Below, piece by piece: positions 41,232 through 49,592 of a stretch of 60,427 nucleotides of DNA; the first letter of the stretch is position 1; each line of letters begins with the position of its first letter. Position numbers and translations under genes: made by a program. The stretch covers positions 1-60,427 of the forward strand of contig SVQE01000008.1 in the NCBI GenBank assembly GCA_015065505.1. Direction: 5' to 3'. A model generated the notes under the pieces. The model searched no databases and was not told the DNA's origin. It worked only from the letters and a program-made list of their open reading frames with translations. The DNA comes from Oscillospiraceae bacterium (GTDB lineage: Bacteria; Bacillota; Clostridia; Oscillospirales; Acutalibacteraceae).

Positions 41232-41640
41232 TAAATTATGATTTGCAGGGCAAATCATAATTTAGTGTGGAAAGTGAAGAGTGGAGAGTGAAGTTTCGGG
41301 GCACGACCAACGGTTCCCAAAATTTGTTTCGGCTTGGAGCGCCGACAAATTTTGACCGTTCGGCAGTTCTTATTGCTCCCTTCATCTGCCACAGGCAGCG
41401 GTCGCAAACGAACCACTTCGCTCCGATTATATTATCGGCGAACGAATTGGGCGTTCCCTCCACAGCACACGGGGACGTTCCTCCACCGAACCATTCTTAT
41501 TTATTGCGCGCTCGGAGGTGCGTCCCCATGGCGCACGAATAGACGCGACCTCTTTACTTCAGTTCCTGCAACTCAGCGATAAATCATAATTTGCAAAAAC
41601 TTCCACAAATACATCACCCCTATCCGCGCAAGATAATAAG
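41232..41640. repeat. Repeat-filled gap: GGGGACG hairpin element, copy 1, and AAATCATAATTT palindromes
   Basis: 41232-41265 is hairpin AATTATGATTTGC/GCAAATCATAATT. GTGAAGAGTGGAGAGTGAAG tandem units follow. 41440-41545 matches 59236-59340 (GGGCGTTCCCTCCACAGCAC, GGGGACGTTCC, GGAGGTGCGTCCCCATGG, CGAATAGACG) and forms the stem GGGGACG.TTCCTCC/GGAGG.TGCGTCCCC. The AAATCATAATTT motif recurs at about 41581. No gene. Confidence 0.65.
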
Positions 41641-41649
41641 GGTGATAAA

Positions 41650-41811
41650 ATGGATGAACTGTGGCATAATTTTCTAATCAGCGGCAAGGCTGAGGATTAT
41701 ATTAAATATGTTAACGGCTACTATAAAAGCTTAGAACAAAACAAGGATTCTCAAAATGAGATTAACAACGAAGGGCTTAATAATCAAAGAACAGACAGTT
41801 GGGGAGAGTGA
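41650..41811 (+). CDS. yqzL: YqzL-like small protein
   Basis: 53 aa, starting MDELWHNFLISGKAEDYIKY. It matches the short W..F..tG....Yl.Y pattern and the era-recO position of Bacillus YqzL. It overlaps recO by 56 bases in another frame. Function of the family is unknown. Confidence 0.75.
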   Translation: MDELWHNFLISGKAEDYIKYVNGYYKSLEQNKDSQNEINNEGLNNQRTDSWGE

Positions 41812-42496
41812 CAGACTTGTCACTCTTCTTACTGCTGATTTCGGGCTTGTTAAGGCGTTTGTGAGAAGGGCAAAAAATTTCAAAAATCAGAATGTTTCAT
41901 CAACCTCGCTCTTTGTTTATGCGGATTTTGTTTTATATAAGGGCAAGGATGCCTATGTTATAGACAGCGCAACGCCCATCGAGGTGTTTTTTGATTTGAG
42001 AAATGATATTGAAACGCTTGCGCTTGCACAGTATTTCGCGCAGCTTACATATTTTCTTGCTTCCGAGGAAAACCCTGCGCCCGAAGCCTTAAGGCTCATT
42101 CTCAATGCGCTTCATCTGCTGTGCAAGGGAAACAAAAGCAAAAAGCTGATAAAATCGGCGTTTGAAATGCGTATGCTCTGCCTCGGCGGATATATGCCAA
42201 ATCTGCTTGCGTGCTATCGCTGCGGCGTTTATGAAACTGATTTAATGTTCTTTGATGTTGAAGAGGGCTGTATTTACTGCAAGGATTGTTTCAGAAACAA
42301 TGCGCTTGAAGCGTCTCTCGGCGTTATAACCGCGCTGAGATTTATCTGCCTTTCGGATATTTCAAAGGTTTATTCCTTCTCTTTGGGTGAAGAAAACCTT
42401 AACACTCTTTCAAACATCTGTGAAAAATATCTGCTTTCAAGGGTTGATGCAAAGCTTCTGACTCTTGAATTCTATAAAACATTGGTAACGGAATAG
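41756..42496 (+). CDS. recO: DNA repair protein RecO
   Basis: 246 aa. The N-terminal OB fold (LTTKGLIIKEQTVGESDRLV) precedes the helical domain with zinc finger CYRCGVYETDLMFFDVEEGC, then YCKDC. It loads RecA with RecR in gap repair. It starts inside the yqzL gene. Confidence 0.94.
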   Translation: MRLTTKGLIIKEQTVGESDRLVTLLTADFGLVKAFVRRAKNFKNQNVSSTSLFVYADFVLYKGKDAYVIDSATPIEVFFDLRNDIETLALAQYFAQLTYFLASEENPAPEALRLILNALHLLCKGNKSKKLIKSAFEMRMLCLGGYMPNLLACYRCGVYETDLMFFDVEEGCIYCKDCFRNNALEASLGVITALRFICLSDISKVYSFSLGEENLNTLSNICEKYLLSRVDAKLLTLEFYKTLVTE

Positions 42497-42497
42497 A

Positions 42498-44873
42498 ATG
42501 AAAATGGATAAAAACTACGAAGCACTTGAACTTGATAAAATACTGCAAATGCTCTCGGAAGAAGCCTCGTGCGATGATGCGCGCGAGCTTGCGCTTGAAA
42601 TAAAACCAACAAGCGATTTCGTTTCTGTTTGCACTCTTTTAAACCAGACCGAGGACGCGTGTTCTCTTCTGGCTCGTTTCGGTGCGCCCTCTTTTTCGGG
42701 GCTGAGAAATATAAATAATCCGCTTGCGCGTGCAAACGCAGGCGGTGCGCTCGGTCAGGGCGAGCTTCTCAGAGTTGGCTGCACTCTGCGCTCAATCAGA
42801 ACGCTTTATGAGTGGCGAAGCCATTGCAGCGGCGTTAACACCTCGCTTGATTTTCTGTTTGAGAGCATAAGCGTTAACAAATATCTTGAGGATAAGATTT
42901 TTTCGTGCATAATCAGCGAGGATGAAATTGCAGATAAGGCAAGCGAGCTGCTTTATGATATAAGAAAGAAAATCCGCGCAAAAAGCGCTTCCGTGCGCGA
43001 GAAGATGGATTCAATTATCCACAGCGCGCACTATGCAAAATTCCTGCAGGAGCCCATTGTAACCCAGCGCAACGGGCGCTATGTTGTTCCCGTTAAGAGC
43101 GAGCACAGGGGCGATGTTGCAGGTCTTGTTCACGATACCTCGTCAAGCGGTGCAACGGTTTTCATCGAGCCCGTTTCGGTTGTTGAGGCGAACAACGATA
43201 TTAAAATGCTCGAGGGCAGGGAAAGGGAAGAAATTGCAAGAATTCTCTATGAGCTCTCAAGCGAAGCAGGCAGCTTTGCCGATTCCATAAAAATAAGCTA
43301 TGATGCGGCGGTTTCGCTTAATCTTATTTTTGCAAAGGCGCATCTTGCCGATAAAATGAAGGCGCTCAAGCCCATAGTTAATACCGAGGGCGAAATTAAT
43401 CTTAAAAAAGCGCGCCATCCGCTGATTGATAAAAAAAGGGTTGTTCCGATTGATATTTCACTCGGCGAGGAATTCGATACCCTTGTTATAACAGGTCCGA
43501 ATACGGGCGGTAAAACCGTTTCGATTAAAACAATCGGACTGCTTACACTTATGACGATGTGCGGTTTGTTAATTCCTGCATCGGATAAATCGAAGATTTC
43601 AATTTTTGATAACATACTTATTGATATCGGCGACGAGCAGAGCATAGACCAGAGCCTTTCAACCTTCTCCTCCCATATTACAAATATAATAGATATAATG
43701 AATAAGGCGGATGAATCGTCACTTGTTTTAATTGATGAGCTCGGTGCAGGCACCGACCCCGTTGAGGGCGCTGCGCTTGCTGTTTCTATTATTGAATACC
43801 TCAGAAGCAGGGGAGCAAAGATTGCCGCAACAACCCATTATGCCGAGCTTAAGGCATATGCGCTTGATACCGACGGCGTTACAAACGGCTGCTGTGAGTT
43901 TGATGTTGAAACCTTAAGCCCTACCTACAGACTTCTTATCGGCGTTCCCGGAAGGTCCAACGCTTTTGCAATATCAAAAAGGCTCGGAATGGAGCAGAGC
44001 GTCATTGATAATGCAAGCAGAATTGTCGGCTCCGATAACCGCGATTTTGAGGGCGTGCTTGAAAAGCTTGAGGAAACAAGGCAGGAGCTCGAGGAAGAGA
44101 AAAAGGAAGCCGAGATTGCAGGCGAAAGGGCAAAGGAGCTGCAGAAAAAAGCTCAGAGCGAAAAGGATAAAATTGAAGTGCTTCGCCAGAGAGAGCTTGA
44201 AAAAGCAAAAAGGGAAGCCGAAAAGCTTATTTCGCAGGCAAAGCAGCAGGCTTCAATGTTCCTGCTTGAGCTTGAAAAGCTGAAAAAAGAGCAGGATTCC
44301 TCAAACGCAACCGAAATTGCAAAGAAAACGCGCCGAATAATAAAATCCCAGATGGGCGAAATGGATGATTTAATCAATCCGCAGGAGCTCGCGGATAACT
44401 GGGACTATGATTATAAGCTGCCGCGCGAGCCCGTTGCAGGCGATGCCGTAATCATAAGGGGCATAGGCGAGGGCGAAGTGCTTGAGGTGAGCGATAACAA
44501 GGTGCTTGTTAAATCGGGAATGCTTAAAACAAGGGTTAAGCTTTCGGATATCAGAATAATTGAAAAGAAGAAAAAGCCGATTAAGCAAACACGCAGCGTT
44601 TACCGAACATCATCGCGCGCCGATGAGGATGTTAAAAGCGAGCTTGATTTAAGAGGGCAGAGCACCGAGGAAGCGCTTGCCAATCTTGGAATATTCATTG
44701 ATAAATGCGTTTTAAACGGCATAGGTGAAATAAGAATAATTCACGGCAAAGGTCTCGGTGTTCTGAAAAAAGCCGTTGCCGAAGAATTAAAACACCATCC
44801 CAATATCGCTGAATACCGCCTCGGCAGATACGGCGAGGGCGAGGACGGCGTAACAATAGCAAAATTGAAATAG
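42498..44873 (+). CDS. mutS2: MutS2 nuclease/ribosome-rescue ATPase
   Basis: 791 aa. The ATPase has GPNTGGKTVSIKTIG and LIDELGAGTDPVEGAALA, a long coiled coil (about residues 520-625), a KOW-like segment, and a C-terminal Smr domain (ELDLRGQSTEEALANL, IRIIHGKGLGVLKKAV). It acts against recombination intermediates, and in Bacillus on collided ribosomes. One base after recO. Confidence 0.95.
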   Translation: MKMDKNYEALELDKILQMLSEEASCDDARELALEIKPTSDFVSVCTLLNQTEDACSLLARFGAPSFSGLRNINNPLARANAGGALGQGELLRVGCTLRSIRTLYEWRSHCSGVNTSLDFLFESISVNKYLEDKIFSCIISEDEIADKASELLYDIRKKIRAKSASVREKMDSIIHSAHYAKFLQEPIVTQRNGRYVVPVKSEHRGDVAGLVHDTSSSGATVFIEPVSVVEANNDIKMLEGREREEIARILYELSSEAGSFADSIKISYDAAVSLNLIFAKAHLADKMKALKPIVNTEGEINLKKARHPLIDKKRVVPIDISLGEEFDTLVITGPNTGGKTVSIKTIGLLTLMTMCGLLIPASDKSKISIFDNILIDIGDEQSIDQSLSTFSSHITNIIDIMNKADESSLVLIDELGAGTDPVEGAALAVSIIEYLRSRGAKIAATTHYAELKAYALDTDGVTNGCCEFDVETLSPTYRLLIGVPGRSNAFAISKRLGMEQSVIDNASRIVGSDNRDFEGVLEKLEETRQELEEEKKEAEIAGERAKELQKKAQSEKDKIEVLRQRELEKAKREAEKLISQAKQQASMFLLELEKLKKEQDSSNATEIAKKTRRIIKSQMGEMDDLINPQELADNWDYDYKLPREPVAGDAVIIRGIGEGEVLEVSDNKVLVKSGMLKTRVKLSDIRIIEKKKKPIKQTRSVYRTSSRADEDVKSELDLRGQSTEEALANLGIFIDKCVLNGIGEIRIIHGKGLGVLKKAVAEELKHHPNIAEYRLGRYGEGEDGVTIAKLK

Positions 44874-45070
44874 TGCATAGTGCAAACGAGCGCTTGCGCT
44901 CGACAATGAATTGCGTGAACGCATGAATTGCATAAATGCATGAATTGACCTACGGTCATGAATTGCCTGTCGGCATTATTGTTCGGCAATTCAATTCATG
45001 GAGCAAAGCGAGAATTCATGGCAAGCCTATTCATGATGCGCAGCATCAATTCATTATAGTGCATAGTTAT
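44874..45070. repeat. Multi-hairpin cluster joined by ATGAATTG / CAATTCAT
   Basis: The left half repeats ATGAATTG between small stems (CGAGCG/CGCTCG, GCGTGAACGC, GCATAAATGC, GACC/GGTC). The right half carries CAATTCAT and ATTCATG (GGCAATTCAATTCATGG, ATTCATGATGCGCAGCATC). GTGCATAGT occurs at both outer ends. It could fold as one large multibranch structure. No gene. Confidence 0.65.
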
Positions 45071-45075
45071 AACCG

Positions 45076-45102
45076 ACCGAAGGGACTTCTCTTCGGTTTT
45101 TT
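45076..45102 (+). terminator. Terminator of the corC-mutS2 run
   Basis: ACCGAAG/CTTCGGT with an 8-base loop and T6. Confidence 0.75.
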
Positions 45103-45109
45103 AATTTTC

Positions 45110-45138
45110 TTGACTATTCGTTACGAATATCATATAAT
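45110..45138 (+). promoter_or_regulatory. Promoter and operator of the AbrB/HipA-like module
   Basis: TTGACT (45110-45115), 17-base spacer, TATAAT (45133-45138). The spacer holds a perfect palindrome ATTCGTTACGAAT (45116-45128), a likely autoregulation site. Confidence 0.8.
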
Positions 45139-45153
45139 ATTAACGGTGATATT

Positions 45154-45684
45154 ATGGAAATAAGAGCTGCAAAGCTGATAGTAAATCAATCCGGCGGAAA
45201 TTCTTCAAAAAACGCCGAAACTTTCAGAGTTACGCTTCCCAATGCATGGGTTAACGAGCTCGGACTTGATTTTGATAACAGAAATCTTGAGCTTCGTTTC
45301 GACGGTGAAAAAATAATAATAACAAAGAAGCCCGATATTAACGAATTTATCAGAAAGAAACAATGCAATAATCTTTTGAAGCTGGAATACTTTAATTTTG
45401 ATGATTTGTGCACTGTTATTATTGCCGATTATACCGATTATGAAATAATTATCGAAAACAAAACAAATGATTTTCTTCACTGCGCCTTTGGTAAAAACAA
45501 TAATCCCGACTGGGCGGATTATCTTGAATTTATTAAATCAAGATGCGTTCCCGAAAGCCGCGACAGAATAAGAAATTATCTTGAAGCAATCGGGCTTAAC
45601 TCATATGACCCGATTGAAATAATCAAGAAAACAAATGGCAAAATGGCAGAGGATAATCAGTGGCTGAGGGTGACATTATTATGA
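45154..45684 (+). CDS. AbrB-type antitoxin with HipA-like N-domain
   Basis: 176 aa. Residues about 1-60 look like a SpoVT/AbrB swapped-hairpin DNA-binding domain (ETFRVTLPNAWVNELGL, LELRFDGEKIIITK). The C-terminal part has NYLEAIGLNSYDPIEIIKKT and GKMAEDNQWL, which resembles segments that in other modules sit next to HipA/CtkA-like kinases. Its stop overlaps the kinase start (ATGA). I infer an autoregulating antitoxin. Confidence 0.75.
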   Translation: MEIRAAKLIVNQSGGNSSKNAETFRVTLPNAWVNELGLDFDNRNLELRFDGEKIIITKKPDINEFIRKKQCNNLLKLEYFNFDDLCTVIIADYTDYEIIIENKTNDFLHCAFGKNNNPDWADYLEFIKSRCVPESRDRIRNYLEAIGLNSYDPIEIIKKTNGKMAEDNQWLRVTLL

Positions 45685-46493
45685 CAACAAAACTTGTTTC
45701 AAATGAAAAAATAGCCGAAACCTCTTCAAAGGGAAATCAGGAAAAGTGGTTTGATGGCGGACTGTGGTATAAGGTTGATGAATTCGGGTATGAGGCGTTG
45801 ACGGAAGTTTTTGTTTCAAAAATTCTTGAAAAAAGCAATATTGAAAAAGAAACGCCGTTTTCGTTTGTTCGATATGATATGCAAAAGGTTGGCGTTCACG
45901 GCATTGAAAGATGCGCCTGTGTGAGCAATAATTTTTTGGAAAAAGAATCTTCAATAATAACGCTTGGCACCCTTTTGTCGAAAAACATTAAAACCCCGCT
46001 TAATTCGAAGCTTGAAAGCCTCGGCAGTGATAAAAAAAGGCTGATTTATCTTGTTGAAACGACAAAGGAAATAACGGGCTTATCTGATTTTGATAAATAT
46101 TTAACCCTGCTGTTTGAAATTGATTCATTAATTCTGAACGACGACAGACACCTGAACAACATAGCCGTTATCGAAAAACAGGGCGGATATTCGTATTGCC
46201 CGATATTTGATAACGGGGCAGGTCTTTTATCAAATATGCAGTTTTACAGAACTGATATCGAACCTAAAGCGTTAATAAAGATTCCAAAAGCAAGCCCGTT
46301 TAATATGACTTTTAACAGGGAAATAATTGCAATGCGTAATTTATATGGCTCGGTTTTAGCCCTTGTGAAATTCAGCAGGGAAGAGCTGAACAAAATGCTT
46401 TTGCCCCTTCTTGAATACTATCCTAAACGCGACAGGGGAATAATGGCTGACAGAGTTATTACCTGCATTCTTGAAAGACAAAAATATTTATAA
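45681..46493 (+). CDS. HipA/CtkA-like Ser/Thr kinase toxin
   Basis: 270 aa. A nucleotide-binding N-lobe (SSKGNQEKWFDGGLWYKVD), a catalytic loop NDDRHLNN at 153-160 (HipA consensus NxDxHxxN) and a metal-binding FDNGAG at 176-181. It is shorter than HipA (about 440 aa), since the HipA N-terminal domain appears moved to the partner. ATG at 45681 is chosen for GAGGGTG upstream. Likely phosphorylates a translation component; the target is unknown. Confidence 0.78.
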   Translation: MTTKLVSNEKIAETSSKGNQEKWFDGGLWYKVDEFGYEALTEVFVSKILEKSNIEKETPFSFVRYDMQKVGVHGIERCACVSNNFLEKESSIITLGTLLSKNIKTPLNSKLESLGSDKKRLIYLVETTKEITGLSDFDKYLTLLFEIDSLILNDDRHLNNIAVIEKQGGYSYCPIFDNGAGLLSNMQFYRTDIEPKALIKIPKASPFNMTFNREIIAMRNLYGSVLALVKFSREELNKMLLPLLEYYPKRDRGIMADRVITCILERQKYL

Positions 46494-46508
46494 ACAAAAT
46501 TCACATTT

Positions 46509-47135
46509 TTACCATCCGTCCTGCGCAGCCCACTTTTTAACGAGCATATATCTGTTGCTGTAATCGGGATTGTTTAACAGCCTTTGCATATATCTTCCGA
46601 AATAATCAAGCGGCATTCGCATTTTCAGCGATTCAAATTCCTCAGATGTTAAACCAAGCTTATCGTTGAAATAATAAATGCTCGATAAGTTTTCAACATT
46701 TTTTGAAAAATCATCGCTAAAATTATTATTCTCGTTTATTTTTGCTTCGTCAATATCAAAGTCATTGTCATTGTCATTATCAATTTCATTATCATTATCA
46801 TTATCATTATCATTATCGGTATAATTCGTATCGCTTCGTATACAATCGTATACGGGCGTATCGCTTTTTTGCTTTTCCCACCGTTTTTTTATGTTTTCTC
46901 TGTTATGACGGCAGGTTTCAAGATATTTTTCTTCATTGTAGTCAAAAACCTGCTTTACGGTTGACCATATAACCTGAAGAAGAACATCATCGGGTTCAAA
47001 GGGCCTTTTATCGCATTGATATTCATACATAGCCCAGAGCAGCCTGCCTTTTTGCTCATCGCTCAGAAAAGCAATCTGCTCCTTCCACTGCTTTTGAAGC
47101 ACAAAGGAATTCTTTCTGTTTGTTGATATTTCCAT
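46509..47135 (-). CDS. DUF6291-like protein with Asn/Asp repeat
   Basis: 208 aa. Residues 1 to about 100 (QKQWKEQIAFLSDEQKGRLL, YEYQCDKRPFEPDD, WSTVKQVFDYNEEKYLE) match DUF6291, seen in phage and plasmid replication-type proteins. An Asn/Asp repeat (DNDNDNDNDNEIDNDNDNDF) coded by a hexamer run separates it from a C-terminal helical part ending MLVKKWAAQDGW. AGGAGG precedes the ATG. It converges on the kinase gene. Confidence 0.75.
   Translation of the reverse strand: MEISTNRKNSFVLQKQWKEQIAFLSDEQKGRLLWAMYEYQCDKRPFEPDDVLLQVIWSTVKQVFDYNEEKYLETCRHNRENIKKRWEKQKSDTPVYDCIRSDTNYTDNDNDNDNDNEIDNDNDNDFDIDEAKINENNNFSDDFSKNVENLSSIYYFNDKLGLTSEEFESLKMRMPLDYFGRYMQRLLNNPDYSNRYMLVKKWAAQDGW
46760..46825. repeat. 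Hexanucleotide ATTATC microsatellite inside the DUF6291-like gene
   Basis: Repeated TCATTA/TCATTG units. Changes by whole hexamers keep frame and alter only the Asn/Asp linker length. Confidence 0.8.
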
Positions 47136-47150
47136 TTATAATCCTCCTAA

Positions 47151-47195
47151 TGCGTAACGCAATAATATTTTAGCAATTAATGTTGCGTTTGTCAA
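47151..47195 (-). promoter_or_regulatory. Promoter with palindrome of the DUF6291-like gene
   Basis: TTGACA (47190-47195), 17-base spacer, TAAAAT (47167-47172). A perfect 11-base palindrome TGCGTTACGCA lies just downstream (47151-47161) and shares CGTTACG with the HipA-module operator. Confidence 0.75.
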
Positions 47196-47241
47196 TACTT
47201 TTTCTTGCGAAAAGCAGTCAAATTTTTAACATACAGCTAAT

Positions 47242-47266
47242 CACAAAGGGGTCTGACCCCTTTGTG
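47242..47266. repeat. REP-like palindrome, arm CACAAA
   Basis: CACAAA arms around GGGGTCTGACCCC. Solitary. Confidence 0.8.
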
Positions 47267-47295
47267 TGCATTACTATGAACGACCAATAATATAC

Positions 47296-47324
47296 TTGAC
47301 AAATAATTATAATGTAATTATAAT
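47296..47324 (+). promoter_or_regulatory. Consensus promoter of brnTA
   Basis: TTGACA (47296-47301), exactly 17 bases, TATAAT (47319-47324). The ATG of brnT starts at 47331, about where transcription should begin, so the mRNA may be leaderless. Confidence 0.8.
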
Positions 47325-47330
47325 ATAATT

Positions 47331-47636
47331 ATGGATATGATAAGATTTGAGTGGGATAATAATAAAAACGAGATTAACAAGAAAAAACATAAAATTTCTT
47401 TTGAAGAAGCAAAAACAGTGTTTTATGATGACAACGCAATTCTGTTTGATGATCCCGATCACTCGGAATTTGAAGAAAGGTTTTTGATTTTAGGTATATC
47501 TCAAACAGAAAAGCTTTGCATTGTCAGTCACTGTTATCGTGATAACGATAATGTTATAAGAATTATTTCTGCAAGAAAAGCAACAAAGAATGAAACAAAA
47601 GTATATAATGAAGGTATAGGAGGTGCGTTGAAATGA
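47331..47636 (+). CDS. brnT: BrnT-family RNase toxin
   Basis: 101 aa, with FEWDNNKNEINKKKHKISFE, LGISQTEKLCIVSHCYRDND and IRIISARKATKNETKVY, the BrnT/RelE-like fold that cleaves RNA. No ribosome site is visible; the -10 box ends 6 bases before the ATG. The stop overlaps brnA by 4 bases. Confidence 0.9.
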   Translation: MDMIRFEWDNNKNEINKKKHKISFEEAKTVFYDDNAILFDDPDHSEFEERFLILGISQTEKLCIVSHCYRDNDNVIRIISARKATKNETKVYNEGIGGALK

Positions 47637-47848
47637 GAGAAGAATACGATATTAAAAACTTAAACCCGAGGAAGAATCCTTATACAAAGAAGCTTAAAAA
47701 GCAAATCACAATAAATATTGATAATGACACTATAGAGTATTTTAAAGCTTTGTCAGCTCAAAATGGCATTCCCTATCAAACGCTTATCAATCTTTATTTA
47801 ACCGATTGCGCAGAGCATAATATTAAACCTCAGATTGCATGGTCATAA
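47633..47848 (+). CDS. brnA: BrnA-family antitoxin
   Basis: 71 aa with a ribbon-helix-helix C-terminus (KKQITINIDNDTIEYFKALS, GIPYQTLINLYL) that binds DNA and autoregulates. AGGAGGTG precedes the ATG, unlike brnT, so antitoxin may be made in excess. Confidence 0.88.
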   Translation: MREEYDIKNLNPRKNPYTKKLKKQITINIDNDTIEYFKALSAQNGIPYQTLINLYLTDCAEHNIKPQIAWS

Positions 47849-47850
47849 TC

Positions 47851-47883
47851 AAAAACCCCGACTCCGCAGAGTCGGGGCTTTTT
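47851..47883 (+). terminator. Terminator of brnTA
   Basis: CCCCGACTC/GAGTCGGGG with CGCA loop and flanking A and T runs. Confidence 0.9.
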
Positions 47884-47886
47884 ATG

Positions 47887-47930
47887 TAACAAAGGGGTCT
47901 ATCCCCCTTGTGATAGGGGTCTGTTGATAT
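47887..47930. repeat. Degenerate REP-like palindrome
   Basis: AACAAAGGGGTCTATCCCCC then TTGTGATAGGGGTCTGTTG. The core is decayed and partly duplicated. Confidence 0.55.
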
Positions 47931-47949
47931 AACAGGCTGTGCAAAAAAA

Positions 47950-47981
47950 GTATACAGGGGTCGTGTCAGACCCTTGTATAC
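47950..47981. repeat. REP-like palindrome with expanded core, arm GTATACA
   Basis: GTATACAGGGGTCGTGTCAG then ACCCTTGTATAC. RAYT 1-type arms with extra bases at the centre. Confidence 0.65.
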
Positions 47982-47990
47982 GGTTTTGGG

Positions 47991-49592
47991 CTATTTCTTT
48001 TTGATATCGGAAGCCTTGAATTCTTTTTCTGCAAGCTTTTTACCGCTGATTGAATCGTAGGTAACGACTTTGTAAGCATAGCTGTAATCATAAGCTGTTC
48101 CGTAGTAAATGCTTGTGCTGAAGTGAGAAGAATCCGAACGGTTTGCATATCCCACTTTGCTTAAATCTTCGTTTATTTCCCAGGATGAACTGCTGCTTTC
48201 TTTGGTATAATGCTTGATTTCAACCGGTAATTGATTACCGGGGTGGTTTGATTTGATTTCTATATTGAATCCGAGATCGTCTACTGCATATTCATCGTAT
48301 ATCGTCATAATTCTTCGTGAGGTATCAAAGACGGAAACCTTGACGGAGGAGACTTTATATAACTTATTATAGACTTTCTTTAATTCTTCGCTTTTGTAGT
48401 TATTTGAGATTAAATCGGTAAGGTATAAATATGTTGTTTTGTCTTTTGCGTTCTGATTCGCCAGAATATATTGATACATACATTCTTTGATTTGTTCGCT
48501 GTAGTCTTTTTCGGCGTCTTCTGAATTGTTTAGTTCACTATAAATTGCAAATGCTTCATCAAACTTTTTGTCTTTGATAAATTCTTCTGCTTTTAATTCA
48601 TTGCACTTTATAATTAATTCCTTTGAATCCTTATAATACCGATTCTCATTGAAAACATTTATTGCCTCGTCATATTTTCCAGAATCCATTAAATATTTCG
48701 CTTCAAGATAACTGCTGTTATTTATTTGGTCTTCCGAATCCTTAAAGCTGCCAAGCTCTTCATAGATTTTTCTTGCCTCATCATATTTGTGTTCGGTTAC
48801 CAGCTGAGCTGCGTCGTTATAAAGACTGTTTTTGTGGAGGTATATTCCCCCGAAAACCGAGGCAACGGTTATGCCGATAACTGCCGCAACGATTATTGTG
48901 ATTAAAAGGTTTTTCTTAAATTTTTTAGCGTTTTCTTCTTGCTGTGCAGCTATTTCCGCATAAACCTCGTCCATCGATTCTCTTCCCGATAACCAACTGA
49001 CGATTCTGAGGCAATCCTCTTCTGTAGGATAACCCGCAGCCTCTTCTTTTTCCCTAAGAGTTAAAGCAGCGCCGGTCTGTCCCATTGACATTAATGAAAC
49101 GAATTCCTGCGAAGGGGGGATTTCCTGAACAACTATAATTTTGTTGCCGTCAAGGTAGTTTTTAATATAAGAGTCCGAGGCAGCTTTTGCAAGCTCGGGT
49201 GAAAGGCGGATTTCTTTGATTTCATTTTCAATGATGAATTTGCCGTCTTTAACAGTTTTGTATATCAGCTTGAATCTGCTGCTGGCAGAACTCCTTACGG
49301 TGTAGTCTCCGCCTGTTTTGTAGACTCCGCCTGTTGTAACTCCTCCGACAGTAACTGCGCCGACATGAAGTTCCTCCTTGTTATACTTGTAGGAACTTAT
49401 TTTGTGTTGCTTAGTGTCAAAAACGTTTTTAAACTGCGGATTTCTTTCTTTGACGGTAAGAGTTGTGTCTTTTAATTTACAATTATTTATATTTGCGTGC
49501 ACTATATTGAGTTTATTTTTATTTTTGGTCTGGATGATTCCAACTATTCCTGCAATTACTCCGACAATTATTATCCCGAAAAATAATTCCAT
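47991..49592 (-). CDS. Membrane protein with TPR-like repeats, function unknown
   Basis: 533 aa. TM1 is at residues 2-20 (ELFFGIIIVGVIAGIVGII). A beta-rich part includes GAVTVGGVTTGGVYKTGG. TM2 is at about 230-255 (LLITIIVAAVIGITVASVFG). At least three TPR-like helical pairs follow (YDEARKIYEELGSFKDSED, YDEAINVFNENRYYKDSKE, FDEAFAIYSELNNSEDAEK), then a C-terminal beta domain. The repeats probably lie outside. Single gene, no operon. Confidence 0.8.
   Translation of the reverse strand: MELFFGIIIVGVIAGIVGIIQTKNKNKLNIVHANINNCKLKDTTLTVKERNPQFKNVFDTKQHKISSYKYNKEELHVGAVTVGGVTTGGVYKTGGDYTVRSSASSRFKLIYKTVKDGKFIIENEIKEIRLSPELAKAASDSYIKNYLDGNKIIVVQEIPPSQEFVSLMSMGQTGAALTLREKEEAAGYPTEEDCLRIVSWLSGRESMDEVYAEIAAQQEENAKKFKKNLLITIIVAAVIGITVASVFGGIYLHKNSLYNDAAQLVTEHKYDEARKIYEELGSFKDSEDQINNSSYLEAKYLMDSGKYDEAINVFNENRYYKDSKELIIKCNELKAEEFIKDKKFDEAFAIYSELNNSEDAEKDYSEQIKECMYQYILANQNAKDKTTYLYLTDLISNNYKSEELKKVYNKLYKVSSVKVSVFDTSRRIMTIYDEYAVDDLGFNIEIKSNHPGNQLPVEIKHYTKESSSSSWEINEDLSKVGYANRSDSSHFSTSIYYGTAYDYSYAYKVVTYDSISGKKLAEKEFKASDIKKK

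Noticed and set aside
45154-47848. A prophage, suggested by the DUF6291-like gene and toxin-antitoxin pairs
   Set aside because: No integrase, capsid, terminase or tail genes and no att repeats were seen around it.
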